A stretch of DNA of 64,000 bases from Prevotella sp. P5-108 (GCF_002251385.1 NZ_NPJJ01000043.1:248001-312000); one strand, 5' to 3'; shown: positions 36,714 through 46,889, counted from the first letter of the stretch. The notes: generated from the sequence alone by a model not told the origin. Numbers and translations: made by a program.

Positions 36714-37501
36714 AGAAGTTTACAATCTTTGCAGCTACCTTGCTGCTAATCTTGTCGTGCAGCCAACAGCCGCACACCAAAAAGATTATACAGGAAGACA
36801 GGGCTGCCAAAAGGATGCTACAGGGAATCTGGATAAACGAAGACGGAGAAGACGTTGCCTTCCGGGTTAAGGGTGATACCATTTTCTACCCCGACACAAC
36901 AAGTCTGCCTGTCTATTTCCAGATTATCGACGACACGCTGGTACTGCATGGCGCCAAGGAGGCCAAATATCACATCCAGAAACAAGCGGAGCATCTGTTT
37001 GTCTTCGAGAACCAGTCTGGAGAGCACATCACCCTGACCAAGAGCGAGGATGCCTCGGACATCTACTATTTCGGCAGCCGCAAAACCATTGCGCTCAACC
37101 AGCGACAGCTTATCAAGCGCGACAGTGTCATCAAGGCTGGCGAACTCCAGTACCATTACTATGTGCAGGTAAACCCTACAACGTATAAAGTGGTCAAGAC
37201 TACTTATAATGACGAAGGTGTAGGTGTCGACAATGTGTATTACGACAACATTGTCCACCTGAGCATTTACCAAGGAGCCAAGCGCATCTATTCAAGCAAC
37301 TTTGCTAAGGGTGATTTCACCGATTTGGTTCCCAAGGAGTATCTTTCGCAGAGTATTCTGAGCGACATCACATTCTACAAGTCCACCGCGGACAGTATGA
37401 TATTCATCGCTTCGCTGGCCATCCCCGACGCTTCGACGTCGTTCCAAATAAAAGTGATTATATACAATAATGGAAAAAGAAAAATGCAGGTTTTCGATTG
37501 A
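36710..37501 (+). CDS. DUF4738-type lipoprotein
   Basis: A 263-residue protein with a lipoprotein signal (LLLILSCSQQ, lipid on Cys17). It matches the DUF4738 family, which is widespread in Bacteroidales and of unknown function. The body is beta-rich with many aromatic residues. It overlaps ugd by 4 bases. The stop codon lies inside the hairpin at 37480-37514, so its last codons also form part of the terminator. Confidence 0.85.
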   Translation: MKKFTIFAATLLLILSCSQQPHTKKIIQEDRAAKRMLQGIWINEDGEDVAFRVKGDTIFYPDTTSLPVYFQIIDDTLVLHGAKEAKYHIQKQAEHLFVFENQSGEHITLTKSEDASDIYYFGSRKTIALNQRQLIKRDSVIKAGELQYHYYVQVNPTTYKVVKTTYNDEGVGVDNVYYDNIVHLSIYQGAKRIYSSNFAKGDFTDLVPKEYLSQSILSDITFYKSTADSMIFIASLAIPDASTSFQIKVIIYNNGKRKMQVFD

Positions 37502-37514
37502 AACCTGCATTTTT
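37480..37514. terminator. Terminator overlapping the end of the DUF4738 gene
   Basis: AAAAATGCAGGTTT (37480-37493), loop, AAACCTGCATTTTT (37501-37514). A near-perfect stem with T-rich flanks on both sides, so it can stop transcription in both directions between this gene and the convergent transporter gene. Confidence 0.85.
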
Positions 37515-37528
37515 CTTTTTGCTATCTA

Positions 37529-39226
37529 TCAGAGACCTCCACAACAGAACAGCACGATAATCTGGGCTGTGAAAATTCTCAAGAACATACTTAACGGATA
37601 AACGGTCGAATAGCCTACCGAGGGTTCCTCCTTCGAACACACCGAGTTGGCATAAGCCAATGCAGGTGGGTCAGTATACGTACCAGCCAGCATACCCATA
37701 ATGGTAAAGTAGTTGAACTTATACTTCAGGCGTGCTATAGTACCTATAATAAGAATAGGGATGATAGTAATCAGGAAGCCGGTATAAACATATTTGAGAC
37801 CGTCGCCCTGGACTACAGTATCCCAGAAGTGGGCACCAGCCTTGACGCCAACGGCTGCAAGGAACAATGCCAATCCTATCTCTCTCAACATCATATTTGC
37901 CGATGTCGTGGTATATGTAACCAGTCGCATGCGATAACCGAAACGACCGATAAGAATAGCTATGATAAGAGGTCCGCCGGCAATACCCAGCTTGAGAGGC
38001 ACGGGCATACCTGGTATGGCGAATGGGAGGCTACCGAAGACGATACCTACAATGATACCGATAAAGATGGTCGCAATATTTGGTGCATCAAGACGCTTGA
38101 TAGAGTTACCCATCAGCTCAGCCACACGATTGACATTGTCCTCGGGACCGACAACCATGATGCGGTCGCCTACATGGAAGTGGTGACGACGACTGGCAAA
38201 GAGGTCGATACCCTGGCGGGTGATACGGGTAACGTTGACGCCATGTACACTGGAGAAGTGCATCTTGCCCAGGGTCTTACCGTTCATCGAGGGATTGGTA
38301 ATTACAATACGCTTAGACACCAGAGGCTGCTTCTCATTATCCTCAGGGAACGGATTGTCGATAGCAGGGCCGATAAACGCGCGGATAGCTTCAGCGTCGT
38401 GCTCGGCACACACGATATTCATCTCATCATCCAAATCGAGAATAGTATTCTTGTTAGGAATCACGACCTCGCCATTGTGAAGCAGACGCGAGCACACGAT
38501 ATCACGATTGAGGAACTCGGAAATCTGCTGCAGTTTCTTGCCAGCAAGATAAGAGTTGCTCACCTTCAGGTGCATAGAAAACGGCTTCTCGTGAGGGTTC
38601 TCATTTTCCAACGCCTGCAGCTGCTCATTCTCATCCTCCAGACGTATCTTGCAGATGTAGCGGATGGCAATGGTAGCACCGATAATGCCAAGTACACCCA
38701 AGGGGTAAGCACAGGCATATCCCGAAGCGATGGAAGGCACCTTGTCTGCAGGGAAGACCGAAGTAAGGGCCTCATTGGCTGCACCCAAACCAGGTGTATT
38801 GGTTACCGCGCCATACAACGTTCCGACCATCATCGGCAGATTGTTGACATCCGTAGTATCGAAAAAGAGATAATAGCAGGCAAACATCACGCCAATATTA
38901 AGCAGGACAGCTGCCGTGGACAAGAGGTTGAGAGTAACGCCGCCCTTCTTGAAACTCTCAAAAAAGCCAGGGCCAACCTGCAGACCAATCATAAACACAA
39001 AGAGGATGAGACCGAAGTCCTGAATAAACGTCAAGATATCGACGGGAGCCGTAAAGCCGACATGTCCAGCAATGATACCTGCGAACAAAACAAAGGTTAC
39101 ACCCAAAGAAATGCCGCAAATCTTGATTTTACCCAACAACACGCCTACTGCAATCACTATCGAAAACAGAAGGACTATGTGGGCAACCGAATTTTGCTGT
39201 GTAAAAAGGTTAATGAGCCAATCCAT
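37529..39226 (-). CDS. AspT/YidE-family membrane antiporter
   Basis: A 565-residue inner-membrane protein. Two membrane blocks, each with about five or six segments, flank two central TrkA_C domains (regions [18 protein letters not shown] and [16 protein letters not shown]). This is the layout of the aspartate:alanine antiporter family (AspT) and of YidE/YbjL. The segment [20 protein letters not shown] and the C-terminal [18 protein letters not shown] are family signatures. Substrate unknown; possibly a dicarboxylate or amino acid. A TAACTTTG -7 box lies on the minus strand at 39253-39260. Confidence 0.88.
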   Translation of the reverse strand: MDWLINLFTQQNSVAHIVLLFSIVIAVGVLLGKIKICGISLGVTFVLFAGIIAGHVGFTAPVDILTFIQDFGLILFVFMIGLQVGPGFFESFKKGGVTLNLLSTAAVLLNIGVMFACYYLFFDTTDVNNLPMMVGTLYGAVTNTPGLGAANEALTSVFPADKVPSIASGYACAYPLGVLGIIGATIAIRYICKIRLEDENEQLQALENENPHEKPFSMHLKVSNSYLAGKKLQQISEFLNRDIVCSRLLHNGEVVIPNKNTILDLDDEMNIVCAEHDAEAIRAFIGPAIDNPFPEDNEKQPLVSKRIVITNPSMNGKTLGKMHFSSVHGVNVTRITRQGIDLFASRRHHFHVGDRIMVVGPEDNVNRVAELMGNSIKRLDAPNIATIFIGIIVGIVFGSLPFAIPGMPVPLKLGIAGGPLIIAILIGRFGYRMRLVTYTTTSANMMLREIGLALFLAAVGVKAGAHFWDTVVQGDGLKYVYTGFLITIIPILIIGTIARLKYKFNYFTIMGMLAGTYTDPPALAYANSVCSKEEPSVGYSTVYPLSMFLRIFTAQIIVLFCCGGL

Positions 39227-39266
39227 AAATTATATCATTTGTTATTTTCCTACAAAGTTACTGCAT

Positions 39267-39534
39267 TTTTTTCATTTTCATTGTATCATAATTGTTTTTT
39301 TTTAACTTTCACTGCTCCGCAGATCCATTCCAGACTGTTGTTTCCTGCATTTATATTCACTTTAATCAAATATATCCCAAAAGCGAAGCGCGAATTGATA
39401 AAATCATGGTTTGATATTATCAATTCATGTTTTGAATAGTTTATTTCAGACTTTGAAACTATCGCCAGCGCCATCGCAACTGGTTTTGCCTTGCCGCCAC
39501 TCTTGATGGAGACATCGCCTCTATACATCAGAAA
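39267..39534. other. Gene-free gap with a repeat
   Basis: No supported gene. Holds the diverged repeat copy B at 39392-39461; the rest has no recognised feature. Confidence 0.4.
39392..39461 (-). repeat. Diverged intergenic repeat, copy B
   Basis: The reverse complement aligns to 9778-9847 without gaps at about 51 of 70 positions by hand count. It keeps the GATAATATC, 7 bases, GATTTTATC hairpin-like core. It lies in the gap upstream of the antiporter gene, not in a coding region. Confidence 0.55.
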
Positions 39535-39566
39535 GGCCGTAACACTCACACTGGAATGTTACGGCC
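39535..39566 (-). terminator. Terminator of the DUF4840 gene
   Basis: GGCCGTAACA (39535-39544) pairs perfectly with TGTTACGGCC (39557-39566). On the minus strand it is followed by TTTCT. It starts about 50 bases past the stop codon at 39617. Confidence 0.7.
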
Positions 39567-39616
39567 CTCCCCTATCTTCTACCGCCGCGGTCATCTACAC
39601 AGCGACAAACGTGCTG

Positions 39617-40222
39617 CTACTTATTAGGCGCAAACAACAGCATCGGAATGTTGGTAGTAGAAAGATATTTTTCCTTATAGGTTCCATCCTCGTAGATACC
39701 ACCACCGACGAGGTGTATCTCCATCCTTTGGGTTGGCACATCATATACTCCGCACGAATTGGCATTACCATAAAACGCCAGTTGAACCTTGTGACTTTGG
39801 CCGCCATAGGTGATATTGTATGCAGGCGCATCAACACCGACGTAGAAAAGGACTGGTGACAAGCCAACGAAATGGATTTTGCACTTCACATCCTGGTAAG
39901 GCTGCTGCAACAGGGCTTCCTTGAGTTCGTTGTCGGTAATAAACTCGGCAAATGGCTCCACGGCAAAGTTATGTATGGTCAGCGTGCTGTCGGTATCAAT
40001 CGTCCAGCTGATATCTACAGTATCGGTTTTGGTCTGATAGTTTCCGATATTCTTCAGATATACCATCTTGCCTGTATGATATCCTCTCACGGTCAAGAAA
40101 GCACTTTGGATTTCCTGCTTTGTAAGTTCACGGTACGAGTTGCTTTCATTGCATGATACCATCATCAAGGCCATCATGATAAAACCCGCCAAGACGGCGG
40201 CTGTCTTTCTGTTTCTTTTCAT
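39617..40222 (-). CDS. DUF4840-type lipoprotein
   Basis: From the ATG at 40222 (MKRNRKTAAVLAG) the protein has 201 residues with a lipoprotein signal ending MMVSC. It matches the DUF4840 family of Bacteroidales; the body is beta-rich. A longer frame from 40294 adds 24 residues with no signal character and is not used. It stands alone with its own terminator downstream. Function unknown. Confidence 0.8.
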   Translation of the reverse strand: MKRNRKTAAVLAGFIMMALMMVSCNESNSYRELTKQEIQSAFLTVRGYHTGKMVYLKNIGNYQTKTDTVDISWTIDTDSTLTIHNFAVEPFAEFITDNELKEALLQQPYQDVKCKIHFVGLSPVLFYVGVDAPAYNITYGGQSHKVQLAFYGNANSCGVYDVPTQRMEIHLVGGGIYEDGTYKEKYLSTTNIPMLLFAPNK

Positions 40223-40334
40223 TTTCTTGTTATGTTGATAATTATAAATATAGCTTTTTCGCTTTGTAAATGCGACTTTAGGGAAATCTTGCACGGCAAA
40301 CAGTTAAACAACGTTAACCGCGCCATTCCTCGCA

Positions 40335-41981
40335 CTATCGGCGGATTACGAAATAGCCACAGCGATGTCTCACGCCCCTACTTGTCAAGACATAGAGGTG
40401 GTACACGCCAGGAGCAATCTTGCTCACATCCAGAGTCTGCCCCTTCCAGGCGCTTGTCAGGACAGGATTGCCCAGAACATCGGTCACCAGCAACACTACA
40501 TTGCGCTCCCAAACTTCCTGTGAATGTGGCAAAATCAATTTGCGCCCATCACAGCTGAGTGCCGCAGAAGGATTGGCAAAGGACAAATCGCCCCGAGGCT
40601 CCATTTGCAGAGCGCCACTCTCTACACCATATCGATTCATAGCCGTCACAGCATAATACAACCGGTCCGAGTTGCCCACCTTTACCGCATTGCCGCTAAC
40701 GCGGGCAGCTATAAGATTGCGTCCGTCTGTGATATCTACAGGATGGGAGGGAGACGAATACACATTATAATATATATCCCCACCTGTTACCGTCTTCTGC
40801 CAGGTCAGGACATGATTGCGGCCAAGAGCCAAGCATGTAGGGGCAGCGGGTGCAGTGCTGCTGGCCCATGTCATTGGCGGCACAAGGGCCGGTGAGGCGT
40901 TATGCTTTAATGTAAAATCGTAAATGCCCTTGGTATTGTCTGTAAAGAACTTGCTCCTGAAGAAGGCGTGCCCCAAACCATACTGGCGCAGCACATGCAT
41001 CTCGCGCGAGATAATCTCCAGTGGCCAATCTTTCTCCTTGGGTGACAGAAAATAGATGCCCAAGCCAGGAGTGACGATGCGCCCATAACTGTTTTCGCTC
41101 CAATCGATGGCAAATGGAAAGAACTGGCGTCCCTGAAAGTACATCATCGGAAACAGCTGGTCCATCAACCCATCCCGCAGCCATCCTTGTGCATCCTGGC
41201 ACACGCGCCTATAGGCATTCCATCCATAACTCTGATACCGGGTCAGGTCATCATGCTTGCCAATGGGCGCACTGCTCAGTTTGACATAAGGTTTGATGGT
41301 CTTTATACGGTCATGTATCGCCTTGACGATACGAGTAATGAAACTGCGGCCCTGAGTAGACGTGACTTTGATATTCCAATTCTCAGGATAGCGGATATAA
41401 TCGAGATGGATTCCATCAACATCATAATTTCTGACTATCTCCTCGCAAATGTCTGCAATATAGCCGGCCGTCTGTGGCATCTCGGGATTGAGAAAACCCT
41501 CATCCCCTATCCTCTTCAGCATCTTCAGATTTCGCTTGCGCAAATTGCGGCAACCGGCTCCATTCCATTTGCCAACAGGAATGGCCACCACCCAGGCATG
41601 CAGTTCCATGCCACGACGATGACACTCATCGATTGCAAAGGCAAGAGCATCATAACCGGGACTCTTGCCAGGCCGACCGCTCAGACAACCATCCCAAGGC
41701 TCGTAGACTGAAGGATAAATAGTGGTGGCACGAATACGCGTCTGCAACAACACCTGATTGATACCCGCCTTCTGCAACTTGTCTAAGATGGCAACCAGTT
41801 CCCGCTTCTGCCTGTCTATCGAAGATGGAGTCTGGGCATAAGAGTGCGGCCAGTCTATCCCTCCGATAGTGGTAAGCCAGACTGCCCGCGCCTCATACTT
41901 GGGCGAAGGCTGATTGAACTGGGCTAATAACGGCGTATATATGGATATCAGGAGATATAAAAGAAGTAATCTAACTTTCAT
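40335..41981 (-). CDS. Secreted family 10 glycosyl hydrolase-like protein
   Basis: A 548-residue protein with a signal peptide (RLLLLYLLISIYTPLLAQ) and a catalytic domain of the GHL10/DUF187 type. Key parts are EARAVWLTTIGGIDWP, INQVLLQTRIRATTIYPS, GMELHAWVVAIP and VDGIHLDYIRYPE. It is related to the E. coli YddW family, some members of which cleave peptidoglycan-derived sugars after muramidase action. A fibronectin-like region (about 380-465) and a short C-terminal module follow. Divergent from cstA; its -7 box TATCTTTG is at 41997-42004. Confidence 0.85.
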   Translation of the reverse strand: MKVRLLLLYLLISIYTPLLAQFNQPSPKYEARAVWLTTIGGIDWPHSYAQTPSSIDRQKRELVAILDKLQKAGINQVLLQTRIRATTIYPSVYEPWDGCLSGRPGKSPGYDALAFAIDECHRRGMELHAWVVAIPVGKWNGAGCRNLRKRNLKMLKRIGDEGFLNPEMPQTAGYIADICEEIVRNYDVDGIHLDYIRYPENWNIKVTSTQGRSFITRIVKAIHDRIKTIKPYVKLSSAPIGKHDDLTRYQSYGWNAYRRVCQDAQGWLRDGLMDQLFPMMYFQGRQFFPFAIDWSENSYGRIVTPGLGIYFLSPKEKDWPLEIISREMHVLRQYGLGHAFFRSKFFTDNTKGIYDFTLKHNASPALVPPMTWASSTAPAAPTCLALGRNHVLTWQKTVTGGDIYYNVYSSPSHPVDITDGRNLIAARVSGNAVKVGNSDRLYYAVTAMNRYGVESGALQMEPRGDLSFANPSAALSCDGRKLILPHSQEVWERNVVLLVTDVLGNPVLTSAWKGQTLDVSKIAPGVYHLYVLTSRGVRHRCGYFVIRR

Positions 41982-41996
41982 TGTTCAATTTTTCCG

Positions 41997-42055
41997 CAAA
42001 GATACTTAACTTTTTTGTATTTAGTTTGCGATTAGAACAAAATCTATTAACTTTG
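41997..42055. promoter_or_regulatory. Divergent promoters for cstA and the glycosidase-like gene
   Basis: Plus strand: TTTG, exactly 19 bases, TAACTTTG (42025-42055) for cstA. Minus strand: TATCTTTG (41997-42004) for the glycosidase-like gene. The cstA start codon is 29 bases past its -7 box. Confidence 0.7.
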
Positions 42056-42084
42056 CAACAAATATAAGCTAAATTAGCGGAAAG

Positions 42085-43605
42085 ATGATTTCTTTTATAA
42101 TGGCCTTGATAGCCCTCATACTCGGCTATTGTATTTATGGGCGTATCGTCGAGCGCGTGGCCGGTCCCACCGACAACCCAACCCCAGCCATCAGCCACGC
42201 TGACGGCATTGACTATATCGCCATGCCTTCATGGCGGGTTTTTATGATACAATTTCTAAACATCGCCGGAACAGGTCCCATCTTTGGTGCCATTATGGGT
42301 GCATGGTATGGTCCAGCCGCCTATCTCTGGATAGTATTTGGCTGTATTTTTGCAGGCGCCACGCACGATTACTTTGTGGGAATGTTAAGCATACGCCACG
42401 GCGGTGCCAACATGCCAGCACTGGTGGGCACCTATCTGGGAGCAACAGCCAGAAGGATAATGCTCGTCTTCTCTGTCTTCCTGTTGCTCATGGTCGGCGT
42501 TGTATTTGTATATAGCCCGGCTCTACTTCTGAAGAATTACTGCCTCACCACCACATGGTGGGTCATCATCATCTTCGGTTACTACATCCTGGCGACAATC
42601 CTTCCCATTGACAAGGTAATAGGAAAGATTTATCCATTATTTGCCATTTCGCTCATATTCATGGCATTTGCACTTATGGTCATGCTATTTGTCAAGATGC
42701 CGGCTTTACCCGAGATATGGAGCGATCTGGAAGCCTCTAACAGGAACACCCCTACCTCGCTGTTAGGCACAGATACATTCTTCAGCAACAACCCCTTGTT
42801 TCCTTGCCTATTCCTAACTATTGCCTGTGGAGCTATAAGCGGCTTCCATGCCACACAAAGTCCGCTCATGGCGCGCTGCATCACATCTGAGCGTTTGGCA
42901 CGCCCCATATTTTACGGTGCTATGATAACCGAAGGCATCGTGGCCTTGATTTGGGCAGCAGTATCTTCATACTTCTTCTACTATGGCGGCTGGCGCGAGG
43001 TGGTTGACCCGCAGACTATCTGTGATTTCCTGGCACAGGCAAACGATGCTGACAGCAAATCACTGATACAATACTTCACCGCTCCCGACGTAGTCAACAA
43101 TATCTGTACGGGCTGGCTGGGAGTAATAGGAGGACTGCTGGCCCTGCTGGGAGTGGTCGCCGCTCCAATCACCAGTGGAGACACCGCTTTTAGATCAGCC
43201 AGACTCATCATAGCAGAGGCAATGAATGCCAGCCAGAAGCAATTGGGCAAGCGGTTTATGATTGCTTTGCCATTATTTGCCGTCGGACTGGGCTTGCTCG
43301 TATGGCAGATAGAAAACAAAGACGGTTTCAACACCATCTGGCAATGGTTCGGATGGTCAAATCAGACTCTGGCAGTCTTTGCCTTATGGACTATCACGGT
43401 ATATCTGGCCAAACAGCATAAGTGTCACTGGTTCACATTTGTGCCAGCGGCATTCATGACAATGGTATGTACGACTTACATCCTCATCAGCGACAAAGCC
43501 CTGCATCTTCCAGCTGGCTTGAGCTACACATTAGGAGGACTGCTTACCGCTGCATTGACGATTATATATATAATATGGTATAAGAAACAAACAACAAAAA
43601 GATAA
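42085..43605 (+). CDS. cstA: Carbon starvation protein A, short form
   Basis: Inner-membrane transporter; E. coli CstA and relatives take up peptides or pyruvate. The 506 residues include PSWRVFMIQFLNIAGTGPIF, GATHDYFVGMLSIRHGG and SGFHATQSPLMARC, all typical. At 506 residues it lacks the C-terminal part of the 700-residue E. coli form; short forms are common in Bacteroidota. It heads a tight run of six genes (to 46816) with gaps of 10 bases or less. Confidence 0.92.
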   Translation: MISFIMALIALILGYCIYGRIVERVAGPTDNPTPAISHADGIDYIAMPSWRVFMIQFLNIAGTGPIFGAIMGAWYGPAAYLWIVFGCIFAGATHDYFVGMLSIRHGGANMPALVGTYLGATARRIMLVFSVFLLLMVGVVFVYSPALLLKNYCLTTTWWVIIIFGYYILATILPIDKVIGKIYPLFAISLIFMAFALMVMLFVKMPALPEIWSDLEASNRNTPTSLLGTDTFFSNNPLFPCLFLTIACGAISGFHATQSPLMARCITSERLARPIFYGAMITEGIVALIWAAVSSYFFYYGGWREVVDPQTICDFLAQANDADSKSLIQYFTAPDVVNNICTGWLGVIGGLLALLGVVAAPITSGDTAFRSARLIIAEAMNASQKQLGKRFMIALPLFAVGLGLLVWQIENKDGFNTIWQWFGWSNQTLAVFALWTITVYLAKQHKCHWFTFVPAAFMTMVCTTYILISDKALHLPAGLSYTLGGLLTAALTIIYIIWYKKQTTKR

Positions 43606-43615
43606 CATTTGCATT

Positions 43616-44107
43616 ATGAAGAAAATAGTATTATCATTAACGATGCTTGTTGTCGCACTGACAGCCAGCGCACAGTTTCAACAAGGTAAAGGATATATAG
43701 GCGCTTCGCTTAGCGGACTCAACCTATCATACAACAGCGAGAACGGATTGAACCTCGGCGTACAGGCCAAGGCAGGTTACCTGTTTGCAGACAATTGGAT
43801 GCTCTTGGGCGAGGTAGGCTATGACCACTATGGCAAAGACAAGATAGCTGACCAGGCAGCAATAGGCGTGGGATTCCGTTATTACATCATCCAGAACGGT
43901 CTCTTCCTCGGCGCAAATTGTAATTTTGTGCACAGCAATCATAGTTACAACGACATTATGCCCAGTGCTGAAGTTGGTTATGCCTTCTTCATCAACCGCT
44001 CGGTAACCATCGAGCCTTCAGTGTATTACAAACATTCATTCAAGGATAGCGACCACTCCACAATCGGACTTAAGGTGGGTATCGGCGTTTACCTGTTTGA
44101 CGATTAA
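43616..44107 (+). CDS. Outer membrane beta-barrel protein
   Basis: A 163-residue protein with a signal peptide ([19 protein letters not shown]) and short alternating beta strands, ending [24 protein letters not shown]. This is the common 8-strand outer membrane barrel (OmpA/OmpX-like) of Bacteroidota. It starts 10 bases after cstA and ends 5 bases before recR. No specific function can be assigned. Confidence 0.8.
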   Translation: MKKIVLSLTMLVVALTASAQFQQGKGYIGASLSGLNLSYNSENGLNLGVQAKAGYLFADNWMLLGEVGYDHYGKDKIADQAAIGVGFRYYIIQNGLFLGANCNFVHSNHSYNDIMPSAEVGYAFFINRSVTIEPSVYYKHSFKDSDHSTIGLKVGIGVYLFDD

Positions 44108-44112
44108 TCGCG

Positions 44113-44724
44113 GTGGAACAGCAATATCCATCGACCCTATTGGAAAAAGCCGTCTCCGAGTTCTCCAAACTACCAGGTATCGGGCGCAAGACAGCACTAA
44201 GACTTGTACTGCACCTCTTACGGCAGAGCGAAGAAAGCGTTGACGGTTTCACCAGCGCCATCGGCACTTTGCGTCATAATGTAAAGTATTGCAAGGTGTG
44301 TCACAACATCAGCGATACTGACATCTGTCCGATATGCTCTGATGCACATCGCGACACAAGGACAATATGTGTAGTGGAAAACATCCGCGACGTGATGGCG
44401 ATAGAGAACACTCAGCAATATCGGGGACTATACCATGTCTTAGGTGGCATAATATCCCCGATGGACGGCATCGGCCCTGGAGATATAGAGATAGCTTCGC
44501 TCGTAGAACGCGTGGAGCGTGACGATATAGGCGAAATCATCCTGGCACTCAGCCCCACAATGGAGGGCGACACAACCAACTTTTATATATCCAGAAAATT
44601 GGCACACACAAATGTGAATATCAGCGTCATCGCACGAGGCATTTCTATCGGCGACGAATTGGAATATACCGACGAAGTGACACTGGGCCGTTCTATACTC
44701 AATCGTATTCCTTTCAGCAAATAA
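44113..44724 (+). CDS. recR: Recombination mediator RecR
   Basis: Part of the RecFOR pathway, which loads RecA at gaps. The 203 residues have the N-terminal helix-hairpin-helix ([19 protein letters not shown]), the zinc finger [16 protein letters not shown] and a Toprim domain ([16 protein letters not shown]). Normal length. The start appears to be GTG at 44113; no ATG is nearby in frame. The upstream gap of 5 bases suggests translational coupling to the barrel gene. Confidence 0.95.
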   Translation: MEQQYPSTLLEKAVSEFSKLPGIGRKTALRLVLHLLRQSEESVDGFTSAIGTLRHNVKYCKVCHNISDTDICPICSDAHRDTRTICVVENIRDVMAIENTQQYRGLYHVLGGIISPMDGIGPGDIEIASLVERVERDDIGEIILALSPTMEGDTTNFYISRKLAHTNVNISVIARGISIGDELEYTDEVTLGRSILNRIPFSK

Positions 44725-44726
44725 AA

Positions 44727-45155
44727 ATGGAAACTATTCAGAAGAAATTACAACTCATATTTTGGATTCCAATCGCACTTTCGGCAATCATAATTGTATC
44801 AGGCGAGTTGGACATCATACCCAATGGCATCCTGGCCAATGACAAGCAAGTGGAGTTTGTCATCATGTCAATGATGGAGATTCTCACGATTATTGCGATT
44901 CCTGTAGCCTTGAAACTCTTCAAGTTCAAAGCCATCGCCAACAAACTGGCATCTGACACCTTGCTTCATTTCGAGCGTTGGGGAATTGTACGACTATGCC
45001 TGCTCAACGTGCCCATGGTAATCAATCTGGTATGCTACTACCTTTTTGTCGGTGCCGGCTTCGGGTATCTTGCCATCATCCTGTTCCTGAGCCTTTTCTT
45101 CGTATATCCATCATTGTCGCGCTGTTACAATGAAACTGACGGTCATAATAGTTAA
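44727..45155 (+). CDS. Four-segment membrane protein, unknown
   Basis: A 142-residue protein with four hydrophobic segments (about 10-28, 40-60, 83-105 and 108-130). It starts two bases after the recR stop and overlaps the glycosyltransferase gene by 26 bases. I do not recognise the family. Its position in the run of six genes suggests co-transcription with recR and the glycosyltransferase. Confidence 0.65.
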   Translation: METIQKKLQLIFWIPIALSAIIIVSGELDIIPNGILANDKQVEFVIMSMMEILTIIAIPVALKLFKFKAIANKLASDTLLHFERWGIVRLCLLNVPMVINLVCYYLFVGAGFGYLAIILFLSLFFVYPSLSRCYNETDGHNS

Positions 45156-46311
45156 CTACAACGTAAAGTTTTATGTGGAGCAGTGCCTATACTCGTTGCG
45201 CAAAGCGCTAACGGGAATAGACGCCGAAATATGTGTTGTCGACAATTGTTCGAATGACGGCAGCATAGACTACCTCAAGCCGCGTTTTGATGACGTTGTT
45301 TTCATCCAAAACCAAGAGAACCTGGGGTTCTCACGCGCCAACAACATAGCCATAAGGCGTTCCCAAAGCAAGTACGTGCTCCTGCTGAATCCGGACACAA
45401 TGGTAGGCGAAGACACCATTCGCCAAACTATCGCGTTTATGGACAGTCATGAGCGAGCTGGTGCTTTAGGAGTCAAGATGCTAAACACAGACGGCAGCGT
45501 GGCCAAAGAATCGCGTAGAGGCATACCCTCGCCTGCCACTGCCTTCTACAAGATGTGCGGATTGTGCGAACGCTTTCCAGCCAACCGGACATTTGCCCAC
45601 TATTATATGAGCTACCTCCCATGGAACGAGGCTTCCAAAATAGAGATTGTAAGCGGTGCGTTTTGCCTGCTGCGCAAATCCACGCTGGAAGAGGTAGGCC
45701 TACTCGATGAAGACTTCTTCATGTATGGAGAAGACATAGACTTGTCGTATCGCATACATAACAAAGGATGGGATGTATGGTATTACCCGACAGAAATACT
45801 CCACTACAAAGGGGAAAGCACGCAAAAAACATCGTTTCGCTATGTGCACGTGTTTTATGAGGCAATGCTTATATTCTTCAACAAGCATTATTCCCACCTG
45901 AGTTTTCTTTTCTCTCTTCCCATACAAATGGCAATTTACTCGAAGGCACTATCTACTCTGATTAGTGTCAAAATGAGCAAATTCTATTCAACCTTCAAAA
46001 ACGAGAAGCTCAAAGTGGCTGCCCCCATAAGCTACATTTGTGTCGTACCCATGGAGAATAGAGAACTATGTAATAAAATCGCATCTGCAAACGGCTTAGA
46101 CCCAAAGTACATTACAGATTTAGGTGACATAGAGTATAACGAACTCAACGAGACAGCCCTTACATATATTATATATGATGTGTCTGCCTTTGCCCTTCAG
46201 CAGATATTCAAGAGTGCAACATCGTCTGCCCACCCAAGAGTGAAGATGGGCTTTTTCAACCCATTGTCGCATACGATTATCACCGAAAAAAATGTATTCA
46301 ATGACCAATAG
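45130..46311 (+). CDS. Family 2 glycosyltransferase
   Basis: Transfers a sugar from a nucleotide donor, probably to a cell-surface polymer. The 393 residues start MKLTVIIVNYNVKFYVEQCL with the GT-A fold and the metal-binding region LLLNPDTMVGED (DxD-like). FMYGEDIDLSYRIHNKGWDV is the conserved acceptor-side ED region. No membrane helix is clear. Closest in appearance to the rhamnosyltransferase-type GT2 enzymes. The substrate is not identifiable; it overlaps the genes on both sides. Confidence 0.9.
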   Translation: MKLTVIIVNYNVKFYVEQCLYSLRKALTGIDAEICVVDNCSNDGSIDYLKPRFDDVVFIQNQENLGFSRANNIAIRRSQSKYVLLLNPDTMVGEDTIRQTIAFMDSHERAGALGVKMLNTDGSVAKESRRGIPSPATAFYKMCGLCERFPANRTFAHYYMSYLPWNEASKIEIVSGAFCLLRKSTLEEVGLLDEDFFMYGEDIDLSYRIHNKGWDVWYYPTEILHYKGESTQKTSFRYVHVFYEAMLIFFNKHYSHLSFLFSLPIQMAIYSKALSTLISVKMSKFYSTFKNEKLKVAAPISYICVVPMENRELCNKIASANGLDPKYITDLGDIEYNELNETALTYIIYDVSAFALQQIFKSATSSAHPRVKMGFFNPLSHTIITEKNVFNDQ

Positions 46312-46816
46312 CCTGCCAACAGTCAAGCTAAGAGCTTTAGAGCCAGAAGACTTGGAGTTCTTCTATAGTATAGAAAATGATCCCGAGTTATGGGATGTGA
46401 GCGACTATACGACCCCGTATTCACGATATGTCCTGCATGACTTTATTGCCAACAGTACATGCGACATATATAAAGACGGCCAAGTAAGGTGGGCCATCGA
46501 AAACGAAGAAGGCGAGGTTGTGGGCATGATAGACCTAACCAATTTTGACCCACATCACTCAAGAGCCGAGACGGGAATCGTCATTGCTAAAAAATACAGA
46601 AGAAACAAGTATGCCTTATCAGCCTTGCTACAGCTGATCAGTTATGCTGGCAGTGTGCTACACCTTCGCCAACTTTATGCACTCATAAATACTGACAATG
46701 AACGTTCTGTGTCTTTGCATGAATATGTCGGCTTTGTCAAAGGGACAATACTTAAAGATTGGTTCCGCACTTCAAACGGTTTTGCAGACGCATATGCCAT
46801 GCAATTATTTTTATAA
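46292..46816 (+). CDS. GNAT-family N-acetyltransferase
   Basis: A 174-residue protein resembling the RimJ/SpeG-like acetyltransferases: VKLRALEPEDLEFFYSIEND at the start, then GEVVGMIDLTNFDPHHSRAETGIVI, and the acetyl-CoA-binding region AKKYRRNKYALSAL. Length normal. A second ATG at 46301 is equally possible. The first 20 bases overlap the glycosyltransferase gene. Substrate unknown; a polyamine or sugar amine is plausible. Confidence 0.85.
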   Translation: MYSMTNSLPTVKLRALEPEDLEFFYSIENDPELWDVSDYTTPYSRYVLHDFIANSTCDIYKDGQVRWAIENEEGEVVGMIDLTNFDPHHSRAETGIVIAKKYRRNKYALSALLQLISYAGSVLHLRQLYALINTDNERSVSLHEYVGFVKGTILKDWFRTSNGFADAYAMQLFL

Positions 46817-46831
46817 AAATATGCGCAAGTA

Positions 46832-46880
46832 TTTGGTGGATTAGAAAAATATTACTACCTTTGCACTCGCAAATAAGGAA
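46832..46880 (+). promoter_or_regulatory. tRNA-Asp promoter with the shared initiation block
   Basis: TTTG (46832-46835), 20 bases, TACCTTTG (46856-46863). The block 46856-46880 is identical, base for base, to the one at the tRNA-Lys genes (9456-9480, minus strand). Confidence 0.8.
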
Positions 46881-46889
46881 CAGGTAACT

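Noticed and set aside
37829..39439. 536-codon open frame on the plus strand opposite the antiporter gene
   Set aside because: Antisense to a clear membrane transporter; the product is rich in charged low-complexity runs typical of antisense frames.
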